Origin: Salmonella enterica subsp. diarizonae | Lineage (GTDB): Bacteria > Pseudomonadota > Gammaproteobacteria > Enterobacterales > Enterobacteriaceae | DNA length: 64,000 nucleotides | Assembly: GCF_008692785.1 (NCBI RefSeq) | Contig: NZ_VXJV01000008.1 | Coordinates: 62,001 to 126,000, forward strand | Direction: 5' to 3' | Part shown: piece after piece, positions 16,700 to 26,600 of the stretch | Position numbering within the stretch: position 1 is the stretch's first letter | Layout of the letters: the number at the start of each line of letters is the position of its first letter | Made by a program: the position numbers and the translations under genes | Notes under the pieces: model-generated | Told to the model about the DNA's origin: nothing | The model's input: the letters and a program-made list of their open reading frames with translations, nothing else | Databases searched by the model: none

Positions 16700-18259
16700 A
16701 TGTCAGTCACAAGAAGAAACTTGCTCAAAGGACTCGCAGCTTCAAGCGCATTAGGCGCAACAGCAGCAGCTGCCGGTTTAAGTGTTACACACACTACCGA
16801 TACAGTTGCCACAACTAAAAAAATAACCAAGAAGCCTAATTTGTTAATCGTCTTTCCTGATGAAATGCGGGCACAGTCGCTGGGCTTTATGGGTCAGGAT
16901 CAATCTATTACACCCTTTATTGATCGATTTGCGAGTCAGAGTGTCGTATTGAGGCAAGCGGTTTCGAACTACCCGCTATGTACACCTTTCCGCGGTATGT
17001 TAATGACCGGCCAATACCCATATCGCAATGGGTTACAAGGCAACTGTCATACTGGCGCAAACGGTAATTTTGGAGGGAAAGATTTTGGTATTGAGCTCAA
17101 AAAAGAAGCCATAACCTGGTCTGACATTCTTAAGAAACAAGGGTTTAGCATGGGGTACATTGGTAAATGGCACCTTGATGCGCCAGAAGCACCTTTCGTG
17201 CCAGGCTACAATAACCCAATAGAAGGACGTTACTGGAATGACTGGACACCACCAGAAAAACGCCACGGTTTCGATTTCTGGTACAGCTATGGCACTTACG
17301 ACTTGCACCTCAACCCAATTTATTGGAGCAATGATACGCCTCGTGATAAGCCGTTGAAAATAAACCAATGGAGCCCAGAACATGAAGCAGATATGGCCAT
17401 CAAATATCTACGCAATGAAGGGGGCAAATATCGTAATAACAACGAACCTTTTGCGCTGGTCGTTTCAATGAATCCGCCACATTCGCCGTACGATCAAGTA
17501 CCACAAAAATATCTTGATCGCTTTAAAAATCAGACATCCCGCACTTTGAATAAACGCCCTAACGTAGTATGGGACAAAACGTATCAGGAAGGCTATGGAC
17601 CTGAATATTTCAAAGAATATATGGCAATGATTAATGGTGTCGATGAACAATTTGGACGTATTCTGGCTGAGTTGGAGCGCCTGAAACTGGATAAAGATAC
17701 GCTGGTTGTCTTCTTCTCCGATCACGGGTGTTGTATGGGTTCGAATGGTCAACCCACTAAAAATGTGCATTATGAAGAGGCCATGCGTATTCCAATGATG
17801 TTCCGCTGGCCCGGTAAACTACCCGCTTGTCAGGATGATTTGCTTTTCTCTGCCCCCGATATTTATCCGACATTACTAGGATTGATGGGCTTGGGTGAGC
17901 ACATTCCAGATAACGTTGAGGGTACTGATTTCTCAAAGACTCTTATGGGACATGGTGGCGATAAACGTCCAACCTCACAATTCTATACATTTATGCCTTA
18001 CGGCGGACAATCTTACGGTAGACGCGGTGTACGAACCGACCGTTATACACTGGTTATTGACCGTAAAATAGGCAAACCACTTACCTATATTTTACATGAT
18101 AATAAAAATGATCCCTATCAGATGAAAAACATCGCATCAGACAATATGCCTCTGGTGAATAAACTGATTACAGAAGAGCTGATTCCATGGTTGGAACATT
18201 CAGGTGATGTTTGGCGCCCAACCGAAGTTTCAGCCAAGGCAGTAAACGCTTATATTTAA
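16700..18259 (+). CDS. Tat-exported sulfatase, Cys-type formylglycine motif
   Basis: 519 residues; GGAG eight bases before ATG 16700. The N-terminus MSVTRRNLLKGLAASSALG is a twin-arginine signal, so this enzyme is exported folded, unlike the Sec-type sulfatase at 7611. Sulfatase core: metal ligands in FPDEMR, modified cysteine in YPLCTPFRGMLMTGQ (C94, C-x-P-x-R), then GKWHLD and the second metal site FFSDHGCCMG. The presence of C-x-P-x-R implies maturation, probably by the locus's radical SAM enzyme before Tat export. The porin gene follows 35 bases downstream, so they probably form one transcript. Substrate presumed a sulfated uronic-acid glycan. Confidence 0.93.
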   Translation: MSVTRRNLLKGLAASSALGATAAAAGLSVTHTTDTVATTKKITKKPNLLIVFPDEMRAQSLGFMGQDQSITPFIDRFASQSVVLRQAVSNYPLCTPFRGMLMTGQYPYRNGLQGNCHTGANGNFGGKDFGIELKKEAITWSDILKKQGFSMGYIGKWHLDAPEAPFVPGYNNPIEGRYWNDWTPPEKRHGFDFWYSYGTYDLHLNPIYWSNDTPRDKPLKINQWSPEHEADMAIKYLRNEGGKYRNNNEPFALVVSMNPPHSPYDQVPQKYLDRFKNQTSRTLNKRPNVVWDKTYQEGYGPEYFKEYMAMINGVDEQFGRILAELERLKLDKDTLVVFFSDHGCCMGSNGQPTKNVHYEEAMRIPMMFRWPGKLPACQDDLLFSAPDIYPTLLGLMGLGEHIPDNVEGTDFSKTLMGHGGDKRPTSQFYTFMPYGGQSYGRRGVRTDRYTLVIDRKIGKPLTYILHDNKNDPYQMKNIASDNMPLVNKLITEELIPWLEHSGDVWRPTEVSAKAVNAYI

Positions 18260-18294
18260 TAATTAAATTTTATTTCATATATCAAAGGATAATG

Positions 18295-19008
18295 ATGAAT
18301 ACGTTTATTAAATTTATCGTGGCCTCCTCATGTCTTTTTTTTGCAGAACAGGCATTAGCAAATGATTATAAAACAACAATTGAATATCGTCATGATTATC
18401 GTGATGGTGTTAAAAAACATGGTGACCGCTTTAAAGTCTACCTCGACACAGGGGAAAATATTGGCTTAGAGTTTGATGCTCGTTACAACAATAAAGATGA
18501 GAATCCGTATGACGAGATGCAATTAAATGGCTCTGAGCTATCAGCCTTCTATTACACTAACTTAAATAAGAATACCGTCGGCTTAGCAGGTCTTTCTTTG
18601 GACTATAACTCTGATGGTTTAGTTTATATTCCTTATGTTCGTCTAAACTATACCTTTGACAATGGTTTTCGTTTGCAAGGCCGTTATAAATGGAAATTAT
18701 GGGATTATGGTATGGTCGGAGCCGATGGAAATAGCTATCATTCCAAAATTCAGGAGTTTGATAGTTTCATTGGTTATAAGTATGATCGCTGGGATTTTCT
18801 GTATCAGTTCGATATTTTTTGGGAAATGGATTCCAATGCGTTACCTCTTTATAACAATCGCAAATGGGATTATCAGCATAACATTAGGCTCATGTATTCT
18901 CTTGATAAGAACTGGCGCCCTTTTATTGAAATTGGAAACATTAAAGAGAATCGTTATACCAGTGAGCGACAAACACGCTATCGTGTAGGTATCAAATATA
19001 CATGGTAA
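18295..19008 (+). CDS. KdgM-family outer-membrane porin for acidic oligosaccharides
   Basis: 237 residues from ATG 18295 (AAGGA five bases upstream; an adjacent ATG at 18292 is too close). Signal peptide ends near EQALA-ND. The mature protein is a small barrel with regularly alternating aromatic strands (YKTTIEYRHDYRD, YIPYVRLNYTFDNG, FRLQGRYKWKLWDYG) ending YRVGIKYTW, with the C-terminal aromatic typical of porins. KdgM proteins pass oligogalacturonates and other anionic oligosaccharides; here the neighbours suggest sulfated uronides. Last gene of the plus-strand pair. Confidence 0.88.
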   Translation: MNTFIKFIVASSCLFFAEQALANDYKTTIEYRHDYRDGVKKHGDRFKVYLDTGENIGLEFDARYNNKDENPYDEMQLNGSELSAFYYTNLNKNTVGLAGLSLDYNSDGLVYIPYVRLNYTFDNGFRLQGRYKWKLWDYGMVGADGNSYHSKIQEFDSFIGYKYDRWDFLYQFDIFWEMDSNALPLYNNRKWDYQHNIRLMYSLDKNWRPFIEIGNIKENRYTSERQTRYRVGIKYTW

Positions 19009-19045
19009 CCGTTAAACGTTCTCAAGAATTCAGATAATAAGTACA

Positions 19046-19116
19046 ACGCTCGGCTGTGGAGAGTGTGGGAGAAGGGTTAACTGGCGATCGGTTATCCCAT
19101 TCTTCCTGCCACAACT
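19046..19116. repeat. long imperfect stem-loop after the porin gene
   Basis: CGCTCGGCTGTGG at about 19048-19060 can pair with CCACAACTGAGCG at about 19109-19121 (one wobble, one mismatch), and inside it GGGAGAAGGGTTAAC pairs partly with GTTATCCCATTCTTCC. The structure starts 40 bases after the porin stop and is not followed by a T-run. Could be a transcript end structure or a mobile-element remnant. Confidence 0.35.
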
Positions 19117-19274
19117 GAGCGAGTGTCATAAAATATTGATCCTGGTCTAAAATTAGTACAGATACACAATCTTAAGTACAATCTCTTTTATATTAGTGTC
19201 TATTTTTTAATATTACATTAAAAATCAAAGAGTTAAATTTCACGCAAATCTAAAAAAGTAAGTTCTTTTCTTAA

Positions 19275-20540
19275 TTACCAGTCGACATTCATTGTATGAT
19301 TATAAAAAGGATACTGGTCCTTTAGTGGCGTCTCATAACTTGGGACAGCATCATAATCATCTTTTCCCCAAACAGAATACCTTCCCGCTTCGATACCAAA
19401 ACGATGCTTGAGCCATCCAGCGACATGACTTGCGAAAGCTTCTTTTCTTCTTAATGGCCAATCAACAGAAGCCAAATTAACATCTAATAAGTACCTTCCT
19501 TCTTTATTCACCTTGATCATTCCAGTTTGCAGTAACGCCCGTACCACCTGGCATTGGTTATCATGAATCCAGACCCAGGCATTTCCAAATTCCATTGCAT
19601 AACTATCATTTAAGAAATCCTTTTTCGAATACAATTCATTTACATAATTATAAATAGAATCAGCATAATTTTTCACTTTGGATTCAGATAAATTAAAAAA
19701 AGCTTCGAATTCGAATGTATTATCATTAATATAAGAAAGTAAATTATCTGGTTCTGAAATCTGAGACCATGACTGTAAATTATCAATAGCGATAATAAAT
19801 CTGAAGGTGTCCCTCCCAATTACACCTCGATCAATTAAGGTTAAAATATCATGAGCTACGGTAGGGATATCTTCCGCTAATGGAACTATTATTCCCGCGC
19901 CCTTTATTTTACTTGATTTAAAATCAAAGCCTGGAGTACTTTCAATGTCTTCCGGAATACCATACTCTTCAATATGATTAAGGAAACTTTTAATATCTCC
20001 ACGATATGGCCATCGCCATTCGCGTTCATGTGACCAGTCAATCTTACCTGGAACATAAGTAACATATCTATATTGTTCAATCAAAGGGAGAACAGATTCA
20101 TCAAGGATACGTTCCCCGTTTCTGCCTTGCGAGCATCGAGCATTGTTATGCTGATCCAATCCATATATTACTGGTCTTGCCCCATAATTAAACATTTGCT
20201 CTTTAGGTAAAACGATTGCATATAAACCGATTTTTTCATTTCGTTCCAATCGGCGCAACCCAGTTTCTAAATAAGCTGCAATCGGCATATCTGTAAAGCA
20301 TACAACCGGGGAGTCACCATATACGGTTCGTTGCCCATTTCGGTATGACCAGGACGAGAAAATTTTATGACTACGTAAAGATAATCTAAGTAAATATTTA
20401 GCATCAATGAAACGTGAATGGTGCTGATTATTAAAACCACAGTGCTCAGGCAAATAAATATGGCTACCGGTCTCTAAATCAACATCCCGAAAAAAATGAA
20501 TCAAATAATCGGACAAGTCAAATCTGATGTTGTTTTTCAT
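19275..20540 (-). CDS. AbiGi/DUF2971-like protein, possible defence gene
   Basis: 421 residues, soluble, start ATG 20540 with AGGGG nearby upstream. The N-terminal part has SPVVCFTDMPIAAYLETGLRR, IGLYAIVLPKEQMF and HEREWRWP, a pattern (FTDxP... then E-x-E-W-R) shared by AbiGi-type abortive infection and DUF2971-like proteins. The C-terminal part (NDSYAMEFGNAWVWIHDNQ and following) may be DUF4427; I am unsure. A single gene, not in an operon, at the junction between the carbohydrate locus and the conserved hya cluster. AT-rich compared with the right side. A role in phage defence is inference from the family resemblance only. Confidence 0.55.
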   Translation of the reverse strand: MKNNIRFDLSDYLIHFFRDVDLETGSHIYLPEHCGFNNQHHSRFIDAKYLLRLSLRSHKIFSSWSYRNGQRTVYGDSPVVCFTDMPIAAYLETGLRRLERNEKIGLYAIVLPKEQMFNYGARPVIYGLDQHNNARCSQGRNGERILDESVLPLIEQYRYVTYVPGKIDWSHEREWRWPYRGDIKSFLNHIEEYGIPEDIESTPGFDFKSSKIKGAGIIVPLAEDIPTVAHDILTLIDRGVIGRDTFRFIIAIDNLQSWSQISEPDNLLSYINDNTFEFEAFFNLSESKVKNYADSIYNYVNELYSKKDFLNDSYAMEFGNAWVWIHDNQCQVVRALLQTGMIKVNKEGRYLLDVNLASVDWPLRRKEAFASHVAGWLKHRFGIEAGRYSVWGKDDYDAVPSYETPLKDQYPFYNHTMNVDW

Positions 20541-21035
20541 AGGGGTTCCTCATTCAAACATTCTATTTTTTGCATTCCTTTAAAACCAGCACCACTATTT
20601 TATATAAAAATCATCACGAAGTACGCTTCTTTTAACGATTACATCAGATCTCCCCCTCCTTTTGCATCAACTTACGTATCCCTGAAATGGCGAGGCCTGG
20701 CTGAATCCACCCGAGGTTCCTCGCTGAAAACCTCATCCCGGGATAAGCTCAACCGTCCTTCCCTGCCGCCGCCCTTTCGCCGAAAAAACGATAATGGGCA
20801 TAAATATACCGCAATAAGCTATACCCATACTCTTTGCATTGTTTATCCCGGTCAATCAGATACGCTTTTTTCACATAATTTCTGGCGATATACGCCAGTG
20901 CAAAGTGAATCGGGATTGTTTTCGCGCTCGCGCGTAACACGATGATTTACCTTGCTGGCAGAACGTCGACGGACCCGCAAAAGCGCCTTATGCCCCTGGC
21001 GGAGCGTGGTGCAAAAAGGAGAAAAAATACGCGTT
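20541..21035. other. intergenic region upstream of hyaA
   Basis: 495 bases where the AT-rich accessory DNA gives way to backbone composition (about 20650 onward). It must carry the hya promoter, which in E. coli responds to anaerobiosis and IscR/ArcA; I cannot define sites with confidence. A 63-codon minus-strand frame at 20749-20940 has protein-like composition but no ribosome binding site or recognisable family. Confidence 0.4.
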
Positions 21036-22154
21036 ATGAATAACGAGGAGACCTTTTATCAAGCCATGCGTCGTAAGGGAGTGACCCGACGCAGCTTTCT
21101 CAAATTCTGTAGCCTTGCCGCCACGTCGCTGGGACTGGGCGCCGGAATGACGCCAAAGATTGCCTGGGCGCTGGAGAATAAACCACGGATTCCGGTTGTC
21201 TGGATTCATGGACTGGAATGCACCTGCTGTACCGAATCCTTTATCCGTTCCTCGCACCCGCTAGCCAAAGATGTGATCCTCTCGCTGATTTCCCTCGATT
21301 ATGACGACACCCTGATGGCCGCCGCCGGAGCACAAGCCGAAGAAGTCTTTGACGATATTACCACTCGCTACGCCGGGAAATACATTCTGGCGGTGGAAGG
21401 CAATCCGCCGTTAGGAGAGCAAGGGATGTTCTGTATCAGCGGCGGCCGCCCGTTCATTGAAAAACTAAAGAAAGCCGCCGCTGGCGCCAGTGCTATTATC
21501 GCATGGGGAAACTGCGCCTCCTGGGGTTGCGTCCAGGCCGCCCGTCCCAATCCGACCCAGGCAACGCCTATCGACAAAGTGATTACCGACAAGCCGATCG
21601 TGAAAGTCCCTGGATGTCCGCCAATCCCGGATGTCATGAGCGCCATTATTACCTATATAGTGACGTTTGATCGTCTGCCGGAACTCGATCGCATGGGCCG
21701 TCCACTGATGTTCTACGGTCAGCGTATCCACGATAAATGCTACCGCCGCGCCCATTTTGACGCCGGTGAATTTGTCGAGAGCTGGGATGATGACGCCGCC
21801 CGCAAGGGATACTGTCTGTACAAGATGGGCTGTAAAGGGCCAACCACCTATAACGCCTGCTCCTCCACACGCTGGAATGGCGGCGTCTCCTTTCCTATCC
21901 AGTCCGGCCACGGATGTCTGGGATGTTCAGAAAATGGTTTCTGGGATCGCGGCTCGTTTTATAGCCGCGTGGTGGATATTCCCCAGATGGGTACCCACTC
22001 AACCGCCGATACGGTGGGTCTGACCGCGCTGGGCGTAGTCGCTGCGGGCGTTGGCGGTCACGCGGTCGCCAGCGCGCTCAACCAACGTAAACGCCACAAA
22101 CAACAGTTAGCGCAAGCCGAACAACAGCCGGACAATGAGGATAAGCAGGCATGA
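21036..22154 (+). CDS. hyaA: hydrogenase-1 small subunit HyaA
   Basis: 372 residues from ATG 21036. Tat signal TRRSFLK (residues 17-23) exports the folded heterodimer. FeS ligands are visible, including LECTCCTES and WGNCASWGC: the extra cysteines that build the 4Fe-3S proximal cluster of oxygen-tolerant Hyd-1. A hydrophobic C-terminal helix ([21 protein letters not shown]) anchors it to the membrane facing the periplasm. Nearly identical in layout to E. coli HyaA. Start of the hyaABCDEF-appCBX cluster; the stop overlaps hyaB by four bases. Confidence 0.97.
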   Translation: MNNEETFYQAMRRKGVTRRSFLKFCSLAATSLGLGAGMTPKIAWALENKPRIPVVWIHGLECTCCTESFIRSSHPLAKDVILSLISLDYDDTLMAAAGAQAEEVFDDITTRYAGKYILAVEGNPPLGEQGMFCISGGRPFIEKLKKAAAGASAIIAWGNCASWGCVQAARPNPTQATPIDKVITDKPIVKVPGCPPIPDVMSAIITYIVTFDRLPELDRMGRPLMFYGQRIHDKCYRRAHFDAGEFVESWDDDAARKGYCLYKMGCKGPTTYNACSSTRWNGGVSFPIQSGHGCLGCSENGFWDRGSFYSRVVDIPQMGTHSTADTVGLTALGVVAAGVGGHAVASALNQRKRHKQQLAQAEQQPDNEDKQA

Positions 22155-23944
22155 GTAACCAGTATCAAACCCAGGGTTATACCGTTAACAACGCCGGCCG
22201 TCGTCTGATCGTGGACCCGATTACCCGCATCGAAGGACATATGCGCTGCGAAGTGAACATTGATGAGCAAAATGTCATCACCAATGCCGTTTCCTGCGGC
22301 ACGATGTTCCGCGGTCTGGAGATCATTCTGCAAGGCCGTGACCCACGTGACGCCTGGGCGTTTGTTGAACGTATTTGTGGTGTATGTACCGGGGTACATG
22401 CTTTGGCGTCGGTGTACGCTATCGAAGATGCGATCGGTATCCAGGTGCCGGATAACGCCAATATTATACGTAACATCATGCTGGCTACGTTGTGGTGTCA
22501 CGATCATCTGGTCCATTTTTATCAGTTAGCCGGGATGGACTGGATTGATGTTCTGAATGCGCTGAAAGCCGATCCGCGCGCCACCTCGCAGTTGGCGCAA
22601 AGCCTTTCCGCCTGGCCGATGTCATCGCCGGGCTACTTCTTTGACGTACAAAATCGGTTGAAGAAATTTGTCGACGGCGGCCAGCTTGGGATATTCCGTA
22701 ACGGTTACTGGGGACATCCACAGTACAAACTGTCGCCAGAGGCTAACCTGATGGGCTTTGCCCACTATCTTGAAGCCCTCGACTTCCAGCGCGAGATCGT
22801 CAAAATCCATACCATATTTGGCGGTAAGAACCCCCACCCTAACTGGATCGTCGGCGGTATGCCATGCGCGATCAATCTCGATCAAAGCGGCGCGGTCGGG
22901 GCTATCAATATGGAGCGCCTCAACCTGGTGCAGTCGATCATCACCCGCACTGCCGACTTCATTAACAACGTGATGGTTCCGGACGCGCTGGCTATCGGCC
23001 AGTTCAATAAAGCATGGAGTCAAATTGGCACCGGACTGTCGGATAAATGCGTTCTGAGCTACGGCGCGTTTCCGGACATTGCCAACGACTTCAGCCAGCA
23101 AAGCCTGTTAATGCCGGGCGGCGCAGTGGTCAATGGCGATTTTAAAAATGTCATGCCGGTAGATTTGGCCGATCCGCAACAGATACAGGAGTTTGTGGAT
23201 CACGCCTGGTACCGCTATCCGGACGATCAACTGGGTCGTCATCCTTTTGACGGCATTACCGATCCCTGGTACAACCCTGGCGATGTCAAAGGCAGCGATA
23301 CGCATATCCAGCAGCTCAACGAGCAGGAACGCTACTCCTGGATTAAAGCACCGCGCTGGCGTGGCCATGCCATGGAAGTCGGCCCGCTTGCCCGAACGCT
23401 AATTGCCTATCACAAAGGGGATGCCGCCACCATAGAGTCGGTGGATCGCATGATGTCCGCCCTTAAACTGCCGCTCTCCTGTATCCAGTCTACGCTTGGC
23501 CGTATTTTATGCCGCGCGCATGAAGCGCAATGGGCCGTCAGTAAGCTGCAGTATTTTTTCGACAGGCTTATGACCAACCTGAAAAACGGCGACCTGGCCA
23601 CCGCCAATACCGAGAAATGGGAACCGGCCAGTTGGCCGCAGCACTGCCGCGGCATCGGTTTTACCGAAGCGCCTCGCGGAGCGTTGGGACACTGGGCGTC
23701 AATACGCGATCAGAAGATCGAACTCTATCAGTGCGTGGTCCCCACCACCTGGAACGCCAGCCCGCGCGATCCTAAAAAACAGATCGGTGCCTATGAAGCG
23801 GCATTGATGGGAACGCAAATAGCGATTCCCGACCAACCGTTAGAAATCCTGAGGACGCTGCACAGCTTCGACCCCTGCCTCGCCTGTTCAACCCACGTGC
23901 TTGGCGACGACGGCAGCGAACTGATTGCCGTCCAGGTACGCTAA
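22151..23944 (+). CDS. hyaB: hydrogenase-1 large subunit HyaB
   Basis: 597 residues. NiFe ligands lie in [11 protein letters not shown] (about residue 74) and DPCLACSTH (C576, C579). After H582 there are 15 residues that the protease HyaD removes during maturation. The subunit oxidises H2 and passes electrons to HyaA. ATGA overlap with hyaA. No sign of damage. Confidence 0.97.
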   Translation: MSNQYQTQGYTVNNAGRRLIVDPITRIEGHMRCEVNIDEQNVITNAVSCGTMFRGLEIILQGRDPRDAWAFVERICGVCTGVHALASVYAIEDAIGIQVPDNANIIRNIMLATLWCHDHLVHFYQLAGMDWIDVLNALKADPRATSQLAQSLSAWPMSSPGYFFDVQNRLKKFVDGGQLGIFRNGYWGHPQYKLSPEANLMGFAHYLEALDFQREIVKIHTIFGGKNPHPNWIVGGMPCAINLDQSGAVGAINMERLNLVQSIITRTADFINNVMVPDALAIGQFNKAWSQIGTGLSDKCVLSYGAFPDIANDFSQQSLLMPGGAVVNGDFKNVMPVDLADPQQIQEFVDHAWYRYPDDQLGRHPFDGITDPWYNPGDVKGSDTHIQQLNEQERYSWIKAPRWRGHAMEVGPLARTLIAYHKGDAATIESVDRMMSALKLPLSCIQSTLGRILCRAHEAQWAVSKLQYFFDRLMTNLKNGDLATANTEKWEPASWPQHCRGIGFTEAPRGALGHWASIRDQKIELYQCVVPTTWNASPRDPKKQIGAYEAALMGTQIAIPDQPLEILRTLHSFDPCLACSTHVLGDDGSELIAVQVR

Positions 23945-23962
23945 GCGTTAAGGAAAAGAACG

Positions 23963-24694
23963 ATGACTGGAAAGCAATCTCCACGCGTCGGGGAGGCGCG
24001 TGATACTGTCGTCAGCCACTATGTGTTTGAAGCGCCGGTACGCCTGTGGCACTGGCTAACGGTGGCCTGCATGTTGGTACTGATGGTAACAGGCTACTTC
24101 ATTGGCCGACCTCTGCCGTCGGTGAGTGGCGAGGCGACCTATCTGTTTTACATGGGCTATATCCGGCTGATCCACTTTGCCGCCGCGATGATCTTTACCG
24201 TGTTACTGCTGGGGCGAATTTATTGGGCCTGTGTCGGCAACCGCTATTCGCGAGAGCTGTTTATCGTCCCGGTCTGGCGTCGCAGTTGGTGGCAAGGCGC
24301 TTTCTCCGTGGTTCGCTGGTATCTATTTCTGGAGAAAAAACCGGGGAGCGACATCGGACATAACCCTGTCGCGCAGGCCGCGATGTTCGGCTATTTCCTG
24401 TTGTCGGTATTTATGATCCTCACCGGTTTCGCTCTGTTTGGCGAGCATAGCCAATACGCCATCTTTGCGCCGTTCCGCTATGTGGTTGAATTTTTCTACT
24501 GGACCGGCGGCAACTCCATCGATATTCACAGTTGGCACCGACTGGGCATGTGGCTGATTGCCGCCTTCATCGTCGGGCACGTTTACCTCGCTATCCGGGA
24601 AGACATTATGTCCGACGATACGGTGATCTCCACCATGATCAATGGCTACCGCAGCCACAAATTCCCCAAACCGCACGACAAGGAGACCTCATGA
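23963..24694 (+). CDS. hyaC: hydrogenase-1 cytochrome b subunit HyaC
   Basis: 243 residues with four transmembrane segments; haem ligand histidines are in [15 protein letters not shown] and [10 protein letters not shown]. It takes electrons from HyaA to quinone. Ribosome binding site AAGGAAAAG. The N-terminus ([25 protein letters not shown]) is a little longer than in E. coli. Stop overlaps hyaD (ATGA). Confidence 0.95.
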   Translation: MTGKQSPRVGEARDTVVSHYVFEAPVRLWHWLTVACMLVLMVTGYFIGRPLPSVSGEATYLFYMGYIRLIHFAAAMIFTVLLLGRIYWACVGNRYSRELFIVPVWRRSWWQGAFSVVRWYLFLEKKPGSDIGHNPVAQAAMFGYFLLSVFMILTGFALFGEHSQYAIFAPFRYVVEFFYWTGGNSIDIHSWHRLGMWLIAAFIVGHVYLAIREDIMSDDTVISTMINGYRSHKFPKPHDKETS

Positions 24695-25287
24695 ATGCGC
24701 AACGCGTAGTGGTGATGGGATTAGGAAACCTGCTGTGGGCCGATGAAGGATTCGGTATCCGGGTCGCGGAGCGTTTGTATGCCCGGTATCACTGGCCTGA
24801 AGAGGTAGACATTGTTGACGGCGGTACGCAAGGGCTAAACCTGTTGGGTTACGTTGAGCAAGCCAGCCATCTCCTGCTCCTTGACGCGATCGATTACGGC
24901 CTGGCGCCGGGCAGTCTGCGAACCTATGCCGGCGAGAAAATCCCGGCGTATCTCAGCGCCAAAAAAATGAGCCTGCATCAAAACAGTTTTTCCGAAGTCC
25001 TGGCGCTAGCCGACATCCGCGGCCATCTACCCTGTCACATTGCGCTAGTCGGCCTGCAACCGGCGCTACTGGACGACTACGGCGGTAGCCTGACCGAAAT
25101 AGCTCGCGCCCAGCTACCGGCGGCGGAACAGGCCGCCCTGGAACAACTGGCCGCTTGGGGGATCGTACCGCAGGCAAACGAAGCCGCACGCTGCCTGAAC
25201 TATGAATGCCTGTCGATGGAAAACTATGAAGGAGTGCACATACGTCAGTATCAGACACGTCTGGAGGGTAAGAGAAGTGGCGAATGA
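24691..25287 (+). CDS. hyaD: hydrogenase-1 maturation endopeptidase HyaD
   Basis: 198 residues from ATG 24691. Family HybD/Hya[19 protein letters not shown] (nickel-binding Glu and Asp residues), [11 protein letters not shown] and the histidine in KKMSLHQNS. It clips the HyaB tail after nickel insertion. Coupled to hyaC by a four-base overlap and to hyaE by an 11-base overlap. Confidence 0.95.
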   Translation: MNAQRVVVMGLGNLLWADEGFGIRVAERLYARYHWPEEVDIVDGGTQGLNLLGYVEQASHLLLLDAIDYGLAPGSLRTYAGEKIPAYLSAKKMSLHQNSFSEVLALADIRGHLPCHIALVGLQPALLDDYGGSLTEIARAQLPAAEQAALEQLAAWGIVPQANEAARCLNYECLSMENYEGVHIRQYQTRLEGKRSGE

Positions 25288-25681
25288 CACCCCATTTTCT
25301 GCGCTATGGCAACGCCTGTTAACCCGGGGATGGCAACCGGTAGAGGCTTCCACGGTAGACGACTGGATCAAACAGGTTGGAGATGGCGTCATCCTGTTAA
25401 GTCGCGATCCGCGGCGTACGCCGGAAGTCAGCGATAACCCGGTGATGATCGCCGAACTCCTGCGCGAGTTCCCGCAGTTTGACTGGCAGGTGGCGGTGGC
25501 CGACCTTGAACAAAGCGAAGCTATCGGCGATCGCTTTAATGTACGTCAGTTTCCGGCGACGTTGGTTTTTACAGACGGCGAGCTACGCGGCGCGCTCAGC
25601 GGTATTCATCCCTGGGCTGAACTGCTCACTCTGATGCGTTCGATAGTTGACACTCCCGCAGCGCAGGAGGCGGCACAATGA
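25277..25681 (+). CDS. hyaE: hydrogenase-1 chaperone HyaE
   Basis: 134 residues from GTG 25277, chosen because GGAGGG lies eight bases upstream and the protein then starts like E. coli HyaE (xANDTPF). Thioredoxin fold without the CxxC motif. In E. coli it binds the HyaA Tat signal and helps prevent export before assembly. Overlaps hyaD and hyaF. Confidence 0.93.
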   Translation: MANDTPFSALWQRLLTRGWQPVEASTVDDWIKQVGDGVILLSRDPRRTPEVSDNPVMIAELLREFPQFDWQVAVADLEQSEAIGDRFNVRQFPATLVFTDGELRGALSGIHPWAELLTLMRSIVDTPAAQEAAQ

Positions 25682-26526
25682 GCAACGCCTTTTTTCATCT
25701 GCTGGGGCCGGGTACGCAGCCTGATGACGCCAGTTTCTCAATGAATCCCTTACCGCTCACCTGTCAGGTCAATGGCGACCCAAGTATGGCGGCGCTCGAG
25801 CACTGCGCTCACAGCCCGGCGGTGATGGCATTGTTGACCGATCTACGAGGTCAGCTTGCCCGGCGCATCCCGGAAGTCGGTGACGTGCTGGGATGGGAGT
25901 TATCTCCCCTGAATGCCGATGATCTCTCATTCCTCAATACGCTATTGGGCGAAGGCGAAGTCTCGGTACGCATTCAGCATCCGGACGGGAGTGAAAGCGA
26001 GATCCAGGAGACCATCTTCTGCGGCCTTTGGCGGGTACGCCATCTGTACAACCGACGTCTGCTGACGGATCGTCTGGAAGCGGGTAGCGCGCCCCTGACA
26101 TTGTGGCAAGTGGCTACTGCCGATACGCTGCCTGACGACACTCTGCTGCCTCCGCCTGTCGCCGGTCTGATGAATGGACTGCCGCTGGCCCATGAATTAT
26201 TGGCGCACGTACGCGATCCGGCGATGCAACCCCACAGTATCAATTTGACCCAACTGCCGCTCAGCGAGGCCGATCGTCTTTTTCTGGCGCGCTTATGCGG
26301 ACACGGGAACATCCAGATTCGCATCTCCGGGTATGGCGAAAGTCAAATCAACGCCACGGCATTGCGCCATCTCTGGCATGTGCGCTGTCTGGACGCCCTT
26401 AAAGGGCTGTTGCTCGACAGCTATGAGATTTGTCCTTTGCCGGAGCTGGTACTGGCGGCCCCGGAAGATCTGGCCGATTCGCGCCAGCGCCTGGATGAAG
26501 TCTGCCGATGGCTGGAGACGCGCTAA
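25678..26526 (+). CDS. hyaF: hydrogenase-1 assembly protein HyaF
   Basis: 282 residues, HupH/HyaF family, known to assist FeS assembly of the small subunit. Features: N-terminal LGPGTQP, the repeated [12 protein letters not shown] and [12 protein letters not shown] segments, each followed by a helix. ATGA overlap with hyaE. Last of the hya genes; appC starts 74 bases downstream. Confidence 0.94.
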   Translation: MSNAFFHLLGPGTQPDDASFSMNPLPLTCQVNGDPSMAALEHCAHSPAVMALLTDLRGQLARRIPEVGDVLGWELSPLNADDLSFLNTLLGEGEVSVRIQHPDGSESEIQETIFCGLWRVRHLYNRRLLTDRLEAGSAPLTLWQVATADTLPDDTLLPPPVAGLMNGLPLAHELLAHVRDPAMQPHSINLTQLPLSEADRLFLARLCGHGNIQIRISGYGESQINATALRHLWHVRCLDALKGLLLDSYEICPLPELVLAAPEDLADSRQRLDEVCRWLETR

Positions 26527-26600
26527 CGCTCTCAACAGGAACGTAACCGGTGTCCGGTACTGATTAGCTTTTTACTCTCTTTCTGCCTACAGGAGTTAGC

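Noticed and set aside
20749-20940. 63-codon minus-strand ORF before hyaA
   Set aside because: Protein-like composition but no ribosome binding site and no recognised relatives; left unannotated.
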